Assembly (NCBI GenBank): GCA_964351775.1
Contig: CAYGPQ010000014.1
Location: 1 to 55,205, forward strand
Direction of reading: 5' to 3'
Length of the DNA: 55,205 nt
Origin: Kordia sp964351775
GTDB taxonomy: Bacteria > Bacteroidota > Bacteroidia > Flavobacteriales > Flavobacteriaceae
A program made the position numbers and the translations under genes. Positions 43,415 to 52,437 of the stretch are shown piece by piece. The notes below the pieces were generated by a model. The model saw only the letters and a program-made list of their open reading frames with translations, was not told the DNA's origin and did no database searches. Each line of letters begins with the position of its first letter. The stretch's first letter is position 1.

Positions 43415-44206
43415 TCAAGATGAATTTTTCGTCAACAGAATTCTCTTTTCCAAAATATAATTCGCGATATCTTTTGCCCAAATTTGATAGGCAAATTCTG
43501 ATGGATGCACGCCATCACTAAAAAAATCGGCTGGTGTTGCATCTAAATTCATCTGCTCAATATACTCTTCAAACTTGATGATTCTCGAATGATAATGCAC
43601 ATTTTCAGATTCGTTCACTATTTTTTCGAGTTCTTTACTAAAATGCAATACCAAGTTTCCCATCACAAACTTAATCGCGCTTGTAAATGCTGGAAACTCT
43701 TTAATTGGCGGCATATTGATAAAAACAATGGGTGTTTTAGCATATTTCTCACGAATATTTGAAATCAACTCACGAATGTCTGCATTCCATTTTTTTGGAG
43801 TATGCAATTTAAAACTATCATTTCCACCAAGTCCAATAACGATTAAATCAACGGGTTCTTCAGTAATGTATTGTACAATTTTTTCTTTTACATGTTTTAC
43901 TGTATAGCCACTTTTTGCATACACTTTCCATGAAATAGACGATTGTACCTGTTCCGATAATGCGTTGGCTAGTGTTCCTGTAAATCCAGTTTTATGCGTG
44001 GTAGCACCAACGCCCGCAATGGTACTTTCGCCAATAGTAATCAATCGAAACGTTTGATTGCTTGAAACTTCTACGATTCCTTCAATTCCTGTAGCTTCAG
44101 GCAATTGTGGAATGGTTTTTTGAATTTTTTTCCCTTGGACATACAAAATTGGCAACAACGGAACGGAAACAATCGCGCCAAGCGTATACTTAATATTCAT
44201 AATCAT
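43415..44206 (-). CDS. SGNH/GDSL hydrolase
   Basis: 263 residues. N-terminal hydrophobic segment (about 6-24), block I LITIGESTIAGVGA with the catalytic Ser in GES, block III GLGGND and block V DGVHPSEFAYQIWA with the Asp and His. This is an esterase/lipase-like enzyme, probably membrane-anchored. A 128-base gap follows towards the YCII gene. Confidence 0.9.
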   Translation of the reverse strand: MIMNIKYTLGAIVSVPLLPILYVQGKKIQKTIPQLPEATGIEGIVEVSSNQTFRLITIGESTIAGVGATTHKTGFTGTLANALSEQVQSSISWKVYAKSGYTVKHVKEKIVQYITEEPVDLIVIGLGGNDSFKLHTPKKWNADIRELISNIREKYAKTPIVFINMPPIKEFPAFTSAIKFVMGNLVLHFSKELEKIVNESENVHYHSRIIKFEEYIEQMNLDATPADFFSDGVHPSEFAYQIWAKDIANYILEKRILLTKNSS

Positions 44207-44293
44207 TTCAAATTAGCGTACGAAAGATACAAATCTTTCTGTACTAAATATATTTGTTTAATTATTTAATATATTTGTTAAACAAAATAAAAA

Positions 44294-44395
44294 ATGAAGA
44301 AAACGCACCTTCCATCAAAAATATGTAAAGTCTGCCAAAAACCTTTCAACAGGCGAAAAAAATGGGAACGTGTTTGGGACGAAGTTCAGTATTGA
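44294..44395 (+). CDS. DUF2256 protein, truncated before its second zinc-binding half
   Basis: 33 residues. The sequence from THLPSKICKVCQKPF to RRKKWERVWDEVQY is characteristic of DUF2256, which normally goes on with Y-C-S-x-x-C-R. Here TGA follows directly after the tyrosine, so the second Cys pair is lost. It is either a recently inactivated gene or a sequencing indel. DUF2452 lies just downstream, a usual neighbour in flavobacteria. Confidence 0.75.
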   Translation: MKKTHLPSKICKVCQKPFNRRKKWERVWDEVQY

Positions 44396-44404
44396 CGAGA
44401 ATAT

Positions 44405-44503
44405 ATGCGCGGAATGTGTTGGAAACAATTGTCAAATTATAGAACTTTGAATACATTAAAAAATAGTGCAGCAGCAATCATCGCAAACCCGGATGATTAC
44501 TAA
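44405..44503 (+). CDS. Possible 32-residue peptide after DUF2256
   Basis: An ATG-started ORF of 32 codons (MRGMCWKQLSNYRT to NPDDY) that starts 9 bases after the truncated DUF2256 and stops 17 bases before DUF2452. It could be an independent small gene, or the end of a longer reading frame that was disrupted. No family is recognised. Confidence 0.35.
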   Translation: MRGMCWKQLSNYRTLNTLKNSAAAIIANPDDY

Positions 44504-44520
44504 TTGTAAAAGAACGAAAG

Positions 44521-44937
44521 ATGCAAGAAGAAGATAAAAAACCAGATAATGTAGTTTTTGATGTCGTAACACAGCGTTACGATGCAGCGTTAAAACCGTA
44601 TGCTACAGATGTTGGCGCGCCCGTAATTACAACGCCAGATACCGTGACATGGAAAAATGTCAATATTGATAAAGTGAATAAGCAAGTCAAAGCGAAGTAC
44701 GACGAACTCAAAGCTGAGTACGACGCGTTGATGGAGAAGTTTGAATACAACAACTTGATTTACAGCGCAAAGTTTAACTTTGAACCGATTGTTGGTGAAA
44801 TTTATCATTTATATCGCGATAAAAAACAACAACCATTTTTGTCCATTATTGCGCCGACGCAATGTCGTTTTGATTATGTAGAAAGTTTCCGTTTGAATGC
44901 TGATAAAATGTGGGAAGTTGTCAAGAAAGAAGCGTAA
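44521..44937 (+). CDS. DUF2452 family protein
   Basis: 138 residues, cytoplasmic. PDNVVFD near the N-terminus, a central coiled-coil-like helix (VNKQVKAKYDELKAEYDALMEKF) and the conserved end IVGEIYHLYRDKKQQPFLSIIAP are familiar from DUF2452. The function is unknown. Followed by a strong bidirectional terminator. Confidence 0.85.
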   Translation: MQEEDKKPDNVVFDVVTQRYDAALKPYATDVGAPVITTPDTVTWKNVNIDKVNKQVKAKYDELKAEYDALMEKFEYNNLIYSAKFNFEPIVGEIYHLYRDKKQQPFLSIIAPTQCRFDYVESFRLNADKMWEVVKKEA

Positions 44938-44944
44938 AAAAGCA

Positions 44945-44978
44945 TCCTGCTGTAAATGCATTCAGCAGGACGTTTTTT
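44945..44978. terminator. Bidirectional terminator between DUF2452 and the sigma operon
   Basis: TCCTGCTG and CAGCAGGA form a stem with a 10-base loop, followed by TTTTTT on the plus strand and preceded by AAAAAA, so that it serves both convergent units. Confidence 0.88.
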
Positions 44979-44989
44979 AAATATTGAAT

Positions 44990-45607
44990 TTAGTTTTTCA
45001 GTGTTTCAATATCCGAAATCAATTGTTTTAATTTATCTGCAATTGGTCCGTAACCATATTTAAAAGACAATCGATACATCGCTACCGAAAATGCAGTCGC
45101 TAACGGAACAATGATAAATAATAGTTCGTTTGGATATGCTAAATTTTCAACGCCGAAAATCTCGCCAAATGTTTTATCGTATTGATTGTAATAGGTGTAA
45201 ATTACCATTGGAAGTACTAATATTGGAGTTCCAATCCAAAGCATTTTGGTAATTTTGTTTCTGCTCGTTAGCAAAAGTTTATGTAGTGATTTTATAAAGC
45301 TGTAACAGTTTGTTTCCTTCGCTGCATTTTCAATGTTTTGAATTTGCTTTTTGATGATAAAATACCAAATGATACACCAAATTGAAGCAATACTTCCCGA
45401 CCAAAAACCATTGCCGATAGCATAATTTCCAAATAAGAAAACGACGGACATAATGAGCAATGCTTTTGGTTCCGTGTTTAGCATACGAATTAGTTTATCG
45501 CCTAAATGTTTCGATTTTTGATTGTATAAATTTTCAATTTTTGGTGCAATTAAGTTGTCATTATTAATAAAACCTTCTTTCCAAATATGTTTAATTGATT
45601 TTTCCAT
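44990..45607 (-). CDS. Membrane protein encoded with an ECF sigma factor
   Basis: 205 residues from MEKSIKHIW; this start overlaps the end of the sigma gene by 17 bases, the usual coupling in such pairs. Four hydrophobic segments are visible (about 60-78, 80-100, 125-145, 165-185). A likely anti-sigma function is inferred from position and from a soluble N-terminal part; no known anti-sigma motif is seen. Confidence 0.75.
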   Translation of the reverse strand: MEKSIKHIWKEGFINNDNLIAPKIENLYNQKSKHLGDKLIRMLNTEPKALLIMSVVFLFGNYAIGNGFWSGSIASIWCIIWYFIIKKQIQNIENAAKETNCYSFIKSLHKLLLTSRNKITKMLWIGTPILVLPMVIYTYYNQYDKTFGEIFGVENLAYPNELLFIIVPLATAFSVAMYRLSFKYGYGPIADKLKQLISDIETLKN

Positions 45608-46085
45608 GTAATAATTTTTTAAGTTGTTCTTTGATTCGATTGATGCGAACACCAATTGTATTGGCGTTCATTCCCATAATGTTTGCAATTTCCTCATACG
45701 ATTTCTCTTCTAAGTACAGTAGAATGATAGCTCTGTTGATTTCTGTTAACTGTTTGATGGCTTTGTACAATTCGTTTAATGATTCTTCTTTGAAAAACGA
45801 CTGACTGTCTTCAATTACTTCTTTTGGAATGACATCAGAAACAAACGTCTTTGTATTCTTTTTATCTTTCTTTAAAAGTGTTAAACACACATTCAATGAC
45901 AAACGATATATCCAGGTTGACCATTCAGATTTCTCTTTAAAGTTGTCTCGACTTCGCCAAATTTGCAAACACACTTCTTGATAATAATCTTCAAAATCTT
46001 CTTGCGAATTACTATACGCGCGGCAAATTTTAATGATAATTCCTGCATGCGGAAGAATGTGTGATGTGTAAAAGTCGTGACTCAT
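45591..46085 (-). CDS. ECF-family RNA polymerase sigma factor
   Basis: 164 residues with region 2 (EDFEDYYQEVCLQIWRSRDNF, SEWSTWIYRLSLNVCLTLLKK) and region 4 (EINRAIILLYLEEKSYEEIANIMGMNANTIGVRINRIKEQLKKLL). Its start codon directly follows the stop of a 55-residue ORF (TAAATG), and its end overlaps a membrane protein gene that may be the anti-sigma factor. Confidence 0.93.
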   Translation of the reverse strand: MSHDFYTSHILPHAGIIIKICRAYSNSQEDFEDYYQEVCLQIWRSRDNFKEKSEWSTWIYRLSLNVCLTLLKKDKKNTKTFVSDVIPKEVIEDSQSFFKEESLNELYKAIKQLTEINRAIILLYLEEKSYEEIANIMGMNANTIGVRINRIKEQLKKLLHGKIN

Positions 46086-46253
46086 TTAAAAAGTGTATTT
46101 CAATTGTGTCTCAATGAATTTTAAAATGCTAAAACTAGCGAGTAGTAAACTACACATCAGCGAAATTACGAATAGTTTTGAGCTGATTCCTGTATTCATT
46201 AACAATGAAGATACATAAAGAAATATCGGATGAAAATAGAAATGAACTAACAT
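46086..46253 (-). CDS. Small membrane protein ahead of the sigma factor
   Basis: A 55-residue ORF, mostly hydrophobic with two likely membrane segments (about 9-20 and 27-47). Its TAA is immediately followed by the ATG of the sigma gene, so translation is probably coupled. The first part (HFYFHPIFLYVSSLL) also recalls the end of acyltransferase-3 type proteins, so it might be a remnant. It is too short for standard gene calling. Confidence 0.45.
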   Translation of the reverse strand: MLVHFYFHPIFLYVSSLLMNTGISSKLFVISLMCSLLLASFSILKFIETQLKYTF

Positions 46254-46338
46254 ATTGAGCTTTTTTTACTGTTTTACAAACTGTCTACACTTCGTTAGTG
46301 GCTCAAAATGAAAATTATTACATGAAGATTTTATTTTT

Positions 46339-47373
46339 TTAGGGAAGCATCTCGTTTTGAACATTCAAAGCAGTATCTACAGCAGTTTTAAAAGCAGCGT
46401 CTTTATCAACATGAAGTGCCAATTTTGTGAAGGATTTTTTAATCCCAAATAAACCGTGAAGCATCTGTTCGTTGTGAACTTCAATAATCACATTGTGACT
46501 TTCTAATTCACCCAATAGCGAAAATCTAGTAATGTTGTCTTCTTTGGTAAATGATTTCTTAGAAAGCTTTATTTCTTTGATTTCACTGAGTGGAATTTCT
46601 GCTTCTTGCATGATTCCGTAACGTAAAAATAGAGTGTCTTTTGAGACTTCAATTGGTCGTTTCATCAATGATTTTACATATCCAAATATTTGTAATCCTG
46701 AATAGATACTCAAAATTGTCAAAATCCAAGCGACTATAGGATTCCATTTTGCAAGCAAAAGATGAATTGGTATAATTTCAATCGCGATAAGCATAATTAA
46801 CACAAAAAATAAGGCAACAGAACCACTTTCTTTGTGATAACTAAATTCGTTTTCGGCTAGTTTTCTACGTTTCCAATAGATGAAACCATAATAAAATACG
46901 GCAATTTCAGTCGCAAAAGGAACAACGACTGGTTTTGGAAGGATTTCTGCGCAGGTCTTTTTTAAAGTCGTAAAAAAGTCTAAAGAAGTATTTTTCAGTG
47001 ATCTATGAAACAGCATCGCTTTTCGCACTTTTACAATGATAAATGTAGCAACGCTAATTTCTATGATGGGTAAAAACCAAGTTTTGAAAAAGTTGAGATA
47101 TTGATGGTTTGTTTCTGGTAAGACAAAAATTCCAACGATTAATCCCAGCATCATCATCGGAACAATCGTTGTTTTGGGAATGGTTGTTTTTCGGATTAAT
47201 AAAAAATACACAATCGGAATCGTGACTAATAAATCAAGTGTAACTCCTAACGTTAACGCAGTCGAATCTACCTGAAAATATGGTGATTTTATAAAAACAA
47301 TAAGTGTGATGAATAGTAAGGCAGGAATTCCAAATCGTAGTAAGTTGCGATTGAATAGCGATGTAATAATCAT
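46339..47373 (-). CDS. Multi-pass membrane protein, unknown function
   Basis: 344 residues. About seven hydrophobic segments up to residue 235 (e.g. FGIPALLFITLIVFI, LDLLVTIPIVYFLLI, VALFFVLIMLIAIEIIPIHLLL) and a soluble C-terminal domain with PH-like character (IPLSEIKEIKLSKKSFTKED). No named family is recognised. It is read in the same direction as the sigma operon, 85 bases upstream of the 55-residue ORF, and may belong to it. Confidence 0.75.
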   Translation of the reverse strand: MIITSLFNRNLLRFGIPALLFITLIVFIKSPYFQVDSTALTLGVTLDLLVTIPIVYFLLIRKTTIPKTTIVPMMMLGLIVGIFVLPETNHQYLNFFKTWFLPIIEISVATFIIVKVRKAMLFHRSLKNTSLDFFTTLKKTCAEILPKPVVVPFATEIAVFYYGFIYWKRRKLAENEFSYHKESGSVALFFVLIMLIAIEIIPIHLLLAKWNPIVAWILTILSIYSGLQIFGYVKSLMKRPIEVSKDTLFLRYGIMQEAEIPLSEIKEIKLSKKSFTKEDNITRFSLLGELESHNVIIEVHNEQMLHGLFGIKKSFTKLALHVDKDAAFKTAVDTALNVQNEMLP

Positions 47374-47507
47374 GCGTTTCTTTTTTAGCTTAGTTACTAA
47401 GAGTTAGTGCAACAATTGATGTAATTGTTACATTAAATTAGAAGTGTTTCATAGTTTAGCTATAAAACACTTCTAAGAATTAAGTCTATTGTAAGAAATC
47501 CTGAATT

Positions 47508-48800
47508 TTAAAATCCAAAATTATTTAATGCTGGATCATCTACTTCGTAATCATAACATCTCCAAAAACCTGCGCCATCGCCACCATTGTAGCGCCAAGC
47601 TATTTCTTTATCAGGAGTAACTTCCCAAAAACCGAAATCACCTTCGCATATTAAAGTGTTTCCATTTTCCAAACGGACTGCACCCGATAGTTTACTCGCA
47701 AAAAAATCAGGATGTTCATAAGACCAAACTATATTTGGTTCATTGTCAGCACCTGGTGTAAGTGAAAAGGTTTCTGGCATTTCAAGTTCTAATACTTTGG
47801 AAGCCCCAGCGTTAAATCCGTTTATAAAAATCAACATATTTCCTTCACCAGGAACGCCATTTTCAAGTAAGTTAGGAAAATGGTTGTTATCACTTCTTAC
47901 TTCTCCAACTGTATTTCCATACGCTAATGGATTTCCAAATCGGTATAATAAATCGCCTCCTTTTCCATAGTTTCCACCTGCGCCTGTGGATGCTTCTGCG
48001 GTTGTTGTGCTGTGATCAATCACCCAAACTTCACTGTAAAAGTTTACGCTTAAGTAAATGACATCTTTGTTTTCATCATAATCAAAACCATTGGCATGCA
48101 TAATGTCTCCATTGCTAGCTGGATTATAATTGATATGAATTTTATGTGGATTTTGATCTACTGCGCCATAATTTAGTAACGTTGGATCTTGATCTTGTAT
48201 GATGTGTTCCCAACTTCTCCATTCCCAAACAACAGCGTTTGTAGTAGGGTTAACTTCCATTATTTTTTCTGGATAAATATTACTACCAGTTATAGAACCA
48301 TGTGCATTTTGCGTTGCTTCGTCAATACGTTCCCAAACTAACAATAATACATTTCCGTTTGGTAACATTTCTACATCATGATGCAAAATGAAATCATCAG
48401 AATTTAATGTATATTCCCAATCTACCGAACCATCTATGTTAATGATTCTTGCTACACCGCCAAAACCACCAAAAGTAATGGATGGAGTTGTGCCTTTAAA
48501 GATGCCTAATAATTTCCCGTTTGGTAAAAGCTCTAAATCGTTTCCTAAACGATCGTCAAAAGTCCATTCGTGTAATTTTTGCCCAGTTTTGTCCATTAAA
48601 AAAGCATTTTGCGAACCGTTGACAACAGCCAATGTTAGATTGTTGTGAATTTTGGCAGCATCATATATTTCTACCTCATCAGCTAGAGTAACTGGAACCG
48701 GATCAGGTGTGGTAGTGGGATCATCATCTGAGCAACTTATAAATGCAAATAAGCTTGCAACTAAAAAGTATTTTAGTGTTGATTGTGTTTTCATCTTCAT
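47508..48800 (-). CDS. Arylsulfotransferase (ASST)-like lipoprotein
   Basis: 430 residues. Lipobox FISC (about Cys23) followed by DDDP. The beta-propeller of the ASST family is shown by repeated WxF/WEY units and by HHDVEMLPNGNVLLLVWERI, HKIHINYNPASNGDIMHANGFDYDENKD and DNNHFPNLL, with the conserved histidines. Such enzymes move sulfate between phenolic compounds; many flavobacterial homologues are untested. It is monocistronic. The alternative start two codons downstream (MKTQ) is equally good. Confidence 0.88.
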   Translation of the reverse strand: MKMKTQSTLKYFLVASLFAFISCSDDDPTTTPDPVPVTLADEVEIYDAAKIHNNLTLAVVNGSQNAFLMDKTGQKLHEWTFDDRLGNDLELLPNGKLLGIFKGTTPSITFGGFGGVARIINIDGSVDWEYTLNSDDFILHHDVEMLPNGNVLLLVWERIDEATQNAHGSITGSNIYPEKIMEVNPTTNAVVWEWRSWEHIIQDQDPTLLNYGAVDQNPHKIHINYNPASNGDIMHANGFDYDENKDVIYLSVNFYSEVWVIDHSTTTAEASTGAGGNYGKGGDLLYRFGNPLAYGNTVGEVRSDNNHFPNLLENGVPGEGNMLIFINGFNAGASKVLELEMPETFSLTPGADNEPNIVWSYEHPDFFASKLSGAVRLENGNTLICEGDFGFWEVTPDKEIAWRYNGGDGAGFWRCYDYEVDDPALNNFGF

Positions 48801-48916
48801 TTCTTTTTTAGTGTATAAAAGTATGGAATTATTGAGAATATTCTAATGAAAAATATGCAGTTTTTCATTTTTCAATTATTTTACATTGTATTGTAGTCAA
48901 TTTTTTAAGAGAGAAC

Positions 48917-49432
48917 TTACTTTTTTGGTTTTATTAGTTTTCGATCTAATGTAAAATTTAGGGTAAGTTGTATAGCACCTTTGTCAATCGGTTGAAAATA
49001 TTTATTGCTTAAAATGACTTGGGGATTGACGGTAAGTTTGAACTTTTCACCACCAATTCCAAAGATAGGTACATACCGTAATGTGGTTTGTTTAAAATCT
49101 GTGTAGGCTATAAATTCAGAACCAATCACAATAAATTGATAATATAAAAAGGCGTTAATTTTTGGTCCAATCGTGAAGTTTCTTGTGTTGAGTCCAATAT
49201 CTGTTCCAATTCCGTAAGCAAAACCACCGCCATGTCTTCCTCCGTAATTTGTTTTATTCAACCCTATAGAAAGTAAATGAAAATTTCGATGATTTGGTTT
49301 TCCAAAACTATAGCTATATCCAGTTTCAAAATTGGTAGTCGTATAAAAATTATCATCACGATTTTCTTGACTAGAACTTATCATTACAAAGAAAAGTGAT
49401 ATTAATACTATGAGTATGCGATTGGTTTTCAT
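48917..49432 (-). CDS. Exported outer-membrane-like protein, unknown function
   Basis: 171 residues with a signal peptide (MKTNRILIVLISLFFVMISSSQ) and many alternating aromatic beta strands (ETGYSYSFGKPNHRNFHLLSIGLN, AFLYYQFIVIGSEFIAYTD), ending in a basic KPKK. A small beta barrel or a calycin-like fold is possible. No family recognised. It faces the MtfA-like peptidase across a 166-base divergent space. Confidence 0.7.
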   Translation of the reverse strand: MKTNRILIVLISLFFVMISSSQENRDDNFYTTTNFETGYSYSFGKPNHRNFHLLSIGLNKTNYGGRHGGGFAYGIGTDIGLNTRNFTIGPKINAFLYYQFIVIGSEFIAYTDFKQTTLRYVPIFGIGGEKFKLTVNPQVILSNKYFQPIDKGAIQLTLNFTLDRKLIKPKK

Positions 49433-49598
49433 GATATCATCAGTTTTTATAACTAACGTTTTGATGATTTAATATCGTATACTGACATAAGAATTTAAAA
49501 ATTGCTGTCATAATTATTTCAGGGATTCTCCGTTTTATAAGTTAGAATAATTATTTTAGCCAACAAGTCTATTTAATCAACGAATACGAGCATTATAT

Positions 49599-50372
49599 TT
49601 GCCAGCATTCCCTAAATCTTTGCTATTGCCAATAAATTATTTCAAAGGATTTTTTTATCAGACATTGCGTATGCATCGTTATGTCATGTTTGCGGATCAA
49701 TTTTCCGAAAGACAGCGTGCTATTGTTGTAAAAGAAATTTCTTTTTATAACAAACTTACCCCAAAAGAACAACGTGTTTTTGAACACAGAGTCTTACGAT
49801 TTATTCGCTATCATACTTTTGTTGGTCGTGAAGAGTTGCTTGTGACTGAGCGTATGCAATTGTTAATTTCGGCAACAGCCATTATGATTACGTTTGGGTT
49901 TAATAGGTATTTATTCTCGAAGTTTGAGACAATTTTGGTATATCCGGCAGATTATTTTTCAAATATCACACAACAATTTCACAAAGGAGAAGCCAATCCA
50001 GGGTATAAAACAATTGTTTTTTCGTGGGAAGACTTTGAGGAAGGAATTAAGATTGAAGATGATAATCTCAATTTAGGAATTCACGAATTCTCGCATGCGC
50101 TGCATTTTAGCTTTTTGACAGAACGTAGTTACAGCGCGTCACATTTTTTAAAAAATTATAAGTTATTATTGCTTTCACTCCGAACGAAAGAAGCCCAAAA
50201 ACGCTTGATAGAAATGAAATATCTTCGCGAATATGGATTTGAAAATCAATATGAATTTTTATCAGTGTTGATAGAACACTTCTTTGAAACACCCGAAGAA
50301 TTCCAGTCAAAACTTCCAGCTATATATGATCGAGTGAAACGCATGCTTAATATGGACGTGGCAGGTTTTTAA
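49599..50372 (+). CDS. MtfA-like zinc peptidase (M90)
   Basis: 257 residues. The metal site HEFSH at about 161-165 (GIHEFSHALHF) and the downstream acidic YEFLSVLIEHFFETPEEF match the MtfA/M90 family (glucose-regulated metallopeptidase in E. coli). The track start is a TTG; a start at the Met of MHRYVMF (49671) would remove a hydrophobic beginning that could also be a membrane tether. Its stop overlaps the convergent kinase gene by 4 bases. Confidence 0.87.
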   Translation: MPAFPKSLLLPINYFKGFFYQTLRMHRYVMFADQFSERQRAIVVKEISFYNKLTPKEQRVFEHRVLRFIRYHTFVGREELLVTERMQLLISATAIMITFGFNRYLFSKFETILVYPADYFSNITQQFHKGEANPGYKTIVFSWEDFEEGIKIEDDNLNLGIHEFSHALHFSFLTERSYSASHFLKNYKLLLLSLRTKEAQKRLIEMKYLREYGFENQYEFLSVLIEHFFETPEEFQSKLPAIYDRVKRMLNMDVAGF

Positions 50373-51025
50373 AGTTGAATTAGCGGAACTCTAAGGCAAC
50401 TTTGTGTACCCAATGCTATTCCTGTGTCATTTTTTAAAGTTCGTACATCTAAAAGCTTCTTTTTGCATTCATTTCCATTAATGATTTTGAGTCGTTCGTT
50501 TATATTTTCTAGTGAAATCCCCGAACCTTCGTTGAGTTCTTTTTTTGTTTTTGTAATTCCATCACCGTTATCCGTAATACAAACGTATAGCATTTCTCCT
50601 TCTATGGAAATCGTAATTAATAATTCACCTTCTCCAGTACGTTTTTTACCTTTTAAGCCATGTAAAATAGCATTTTCAATGAGCGGTTGAAAAATAAGCG
50701 GTGGCACTTTTGTATACGCTAAATCGTCTTCCAAGAGTGGATCAATTTGAATGGTATACGAAAAACCTTTGTCAAACAACTCTTTTTGCAATTCGATATA
50801 CAATCTTGAAATTTCAATTTCATCTTGCAAATCAATCATTTTACATTTGGTTGATTTTTGAACCAATCGGTACAAATGTGAAAGTCTATTGAGCCAGTTG
50901 ATAGACTGTGTCACATTCCCTTTGGTCATGGCGTTACAGATACTTTGAATCGCATTATTAATAAAGTGGGGATTCATTTGAGAGTTCAAAAGATCGTATC
51001 TCAACGATAATTCATTTAATGACAT
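50369..51025 (-). CDS. LytS-type histidine kinase domain without sensor
   Basis: 218 residues starting at MSLNELSLRY. H-box LNSQMNPHFINNAIQSI (His about 22) and the ATPase N box PLIFQPLIENAILHGLKG with G box DNGDGI. Normal LytS kinases carry membrane or sensory domains before this; here a stop codon lies 16 codons upstream and nothing sensory is encoded. It may be a cytoplasmic kinase or a truncated gene. No response regulator is adjacent; the broken LytTR gene lies 9 kb away. Confidence 0.8.
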   Translation of the reverse strand: MSLNELSLRYDLLNSQMNPHFINNAIQSICNAMTKGNVTQSINWLNRLSHLYRLVQKSTKCKMIDLQDEIEISRLYIELQKELFDKGFSYTIQIDPLLEDDLAYTKVPPLIFQPLIENAILHGLKGKKRTGEGELLITISIEGEMLYVCITDNGDGITKTKKELNEGSGISLENINERLKIINGNECKKKLLDVRTLKNDTGIALGTQSCLRVPLIQL

Positions 51026-51134
51026 GGGCAATACATTTTTTAGTTTATAATTTACGGTGCTGGCTTTTAGGGGTTATTGTATAGGTGTTTGTAAATGTAA
51101 CATCGTTACACAAGATAATCAAACAGTTGTGCTA

Positions 51135-51287
51135 TGTTTTCCGTGAAAACAGATTCTATATTCACGGAAAGTAGAAGCCTAAATTTTTGTTCAAATAATT
51201 GGCTTTTAATGACTTAGGGGTATTTTTGTGAATTTGGAAGTATTTTTGCTAAAATTCGCAAATAGCACTGTGTTTTCCGTGAAAACA
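51135..51287. promoter_or_regulatory. Two copies of a 17-bp inverted repeat
   Basis: TGTTTTC-CGT-GAAAACA occurs perfectly at 51135..51151 and 51271..51287, with an extra inverted half TTCACGGAAA at 51161..51170. These are in a 560-base gene-free stretch (51032..51591) upstream of three secreted-protein genes. They may be operators for a dimeric regulator, or hairpins in a leader transcript. Apart from these, I see no gene or clear promoter in the stretch. Confidence 0.5.
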
Positions 51288-51591
51288 GGGTTGAAATTCA
51301 TGAATTTAAGGTTGGTTTTTATACCAAATTTGACCAGAAAAGTCTAATTGAAGCTTTTTGTCTGAAAAACAGCGCACAAAAAAAGTAGTATTTTATCAAT
51401 AGTATGTTGCCATTTTATAGATCAGTTATATTTGCTTTCGAATGAATTTCCTACAAGCTTCGAATTGAGAATACAGTTCTTTAGACCATAAATTTGTTTA
51501 TAGTTTGTGTACTGTCGAATATGCTTGATGTTTAGCAGATTTATCTTGTTTTACAAGGTATTAGTTTATATTTTTAATTTTATTAAAAAAA

Positions 51592-52386
51592 ATGCTTATG
51601 AATAATCTTACCTTTATTAAAACTATTTGGTTATTTTTCTTTTCCGTGGTTGCTTTTGGACAAAGTCTTACAAATGACGGCGCTTCTATTATGCTTCAAG
51701 AACAAGCGGTGATATTTAGCCAAGATAGTTTTACCAATCAAAATGGCGGACAAATACAAGGAAACGGAACGATGGATTTTGCACTCGCAATGAATATCGG
51801 AACTTTAAATCCAGGTGTGATTATTGGCAATTTAAGTATTGCTTCTTCGTTGGAAAACACATCTTCTTCCGAAATTATGTTGGATATCAATGGAAATGCA
51901 GGAATTGGATTGATTGACGGAAACGATCATATTTTTGTAGATGGTGATTTAACGCTGAACGGAAAATTAAGTGTAGGAACTCCAGATGGTTTTACACCAA
52001 GTCAACAAGACGAATTTATACTGATTACGTATACAGGTAGTATGTCGGGTACTTTTTCCAATACAGAATTGTCTCAGGAATTTGCTGGTTTTGAAGCTTT
52101 ATATGACACGCCAGGACAAATTATATTAAAATATACAGGACCATTAAGTGTAGAAGATGAAATCTTAGAAACACTTTTTGTATATCCAAATCCTGCAACA
52201 GACTACGTACATATTAAGTATACTCAAAAAATTGATGTCGTAATTATGTATGATATGTTAGGAAAGCAAGTTGCAATTGCTGAACGCACTGAAAAAATTG
52301 ATGTCAGGCATTTATCAAAAGGAATGTACTTGATGCGTATTGAAAGCGATGGAAAAGTGCAAACAAAAAAAATAGCAATAGAATAA
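51592..52386 (+). CDS. T9SS-secreted surface protein
   Basis: 264 residues. Signal peptide (ending VVAFGQ), then a region resembling autotransporter-like or G8-like beta-helix stretches (GQIQGNGTMDFALAMNIGTLNPGVIIGNLSI, DGDLTLNGKLSV), then a type A C-terminal sorting domain (LFVYPNPATDYVHIKY to GKVQTKKIAIE). ATG 51592 and 51598 are both possible starts. The function is unknown; probably adhesion or display at the surface. Confidence 0.82.
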   Translation: MLMNNLTFIKTIWLFFFSVVAFGQSLTNDGASIMLQEQAVIFSQDSFTNQNGGQIQGNGTMDFALAMNIGTLNPGVIIGNLSIASSLENTSSSEIMLDINGNAGIGLIDGNDHIFVDGDLTLNGKLSVGTPDGFTPSQQDEFILITYTGSMSGTFSNTELSQEFAGFEALYDTPGQIILKYTGPLSVEDEILETLFVYPNPATDYVHIKYTQKIDVVIMYDMLGKQVAIAERTEKIDVRHLSKGMYLMRIESDGKVQTKKIAIE

Positions 52387-52437
52387 TTTTGAAATAAGAA
52401 AATAAAGTATTTGTCTTCAAAAAAATATAAAAGTAAT

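Noticed and set aside
49438..49598. Riboswitch or regulatory RNA in the space before the MtfA-like gene
   Set aside because: No conserved riboswitch core or stable hairpin could be recognised by eye.
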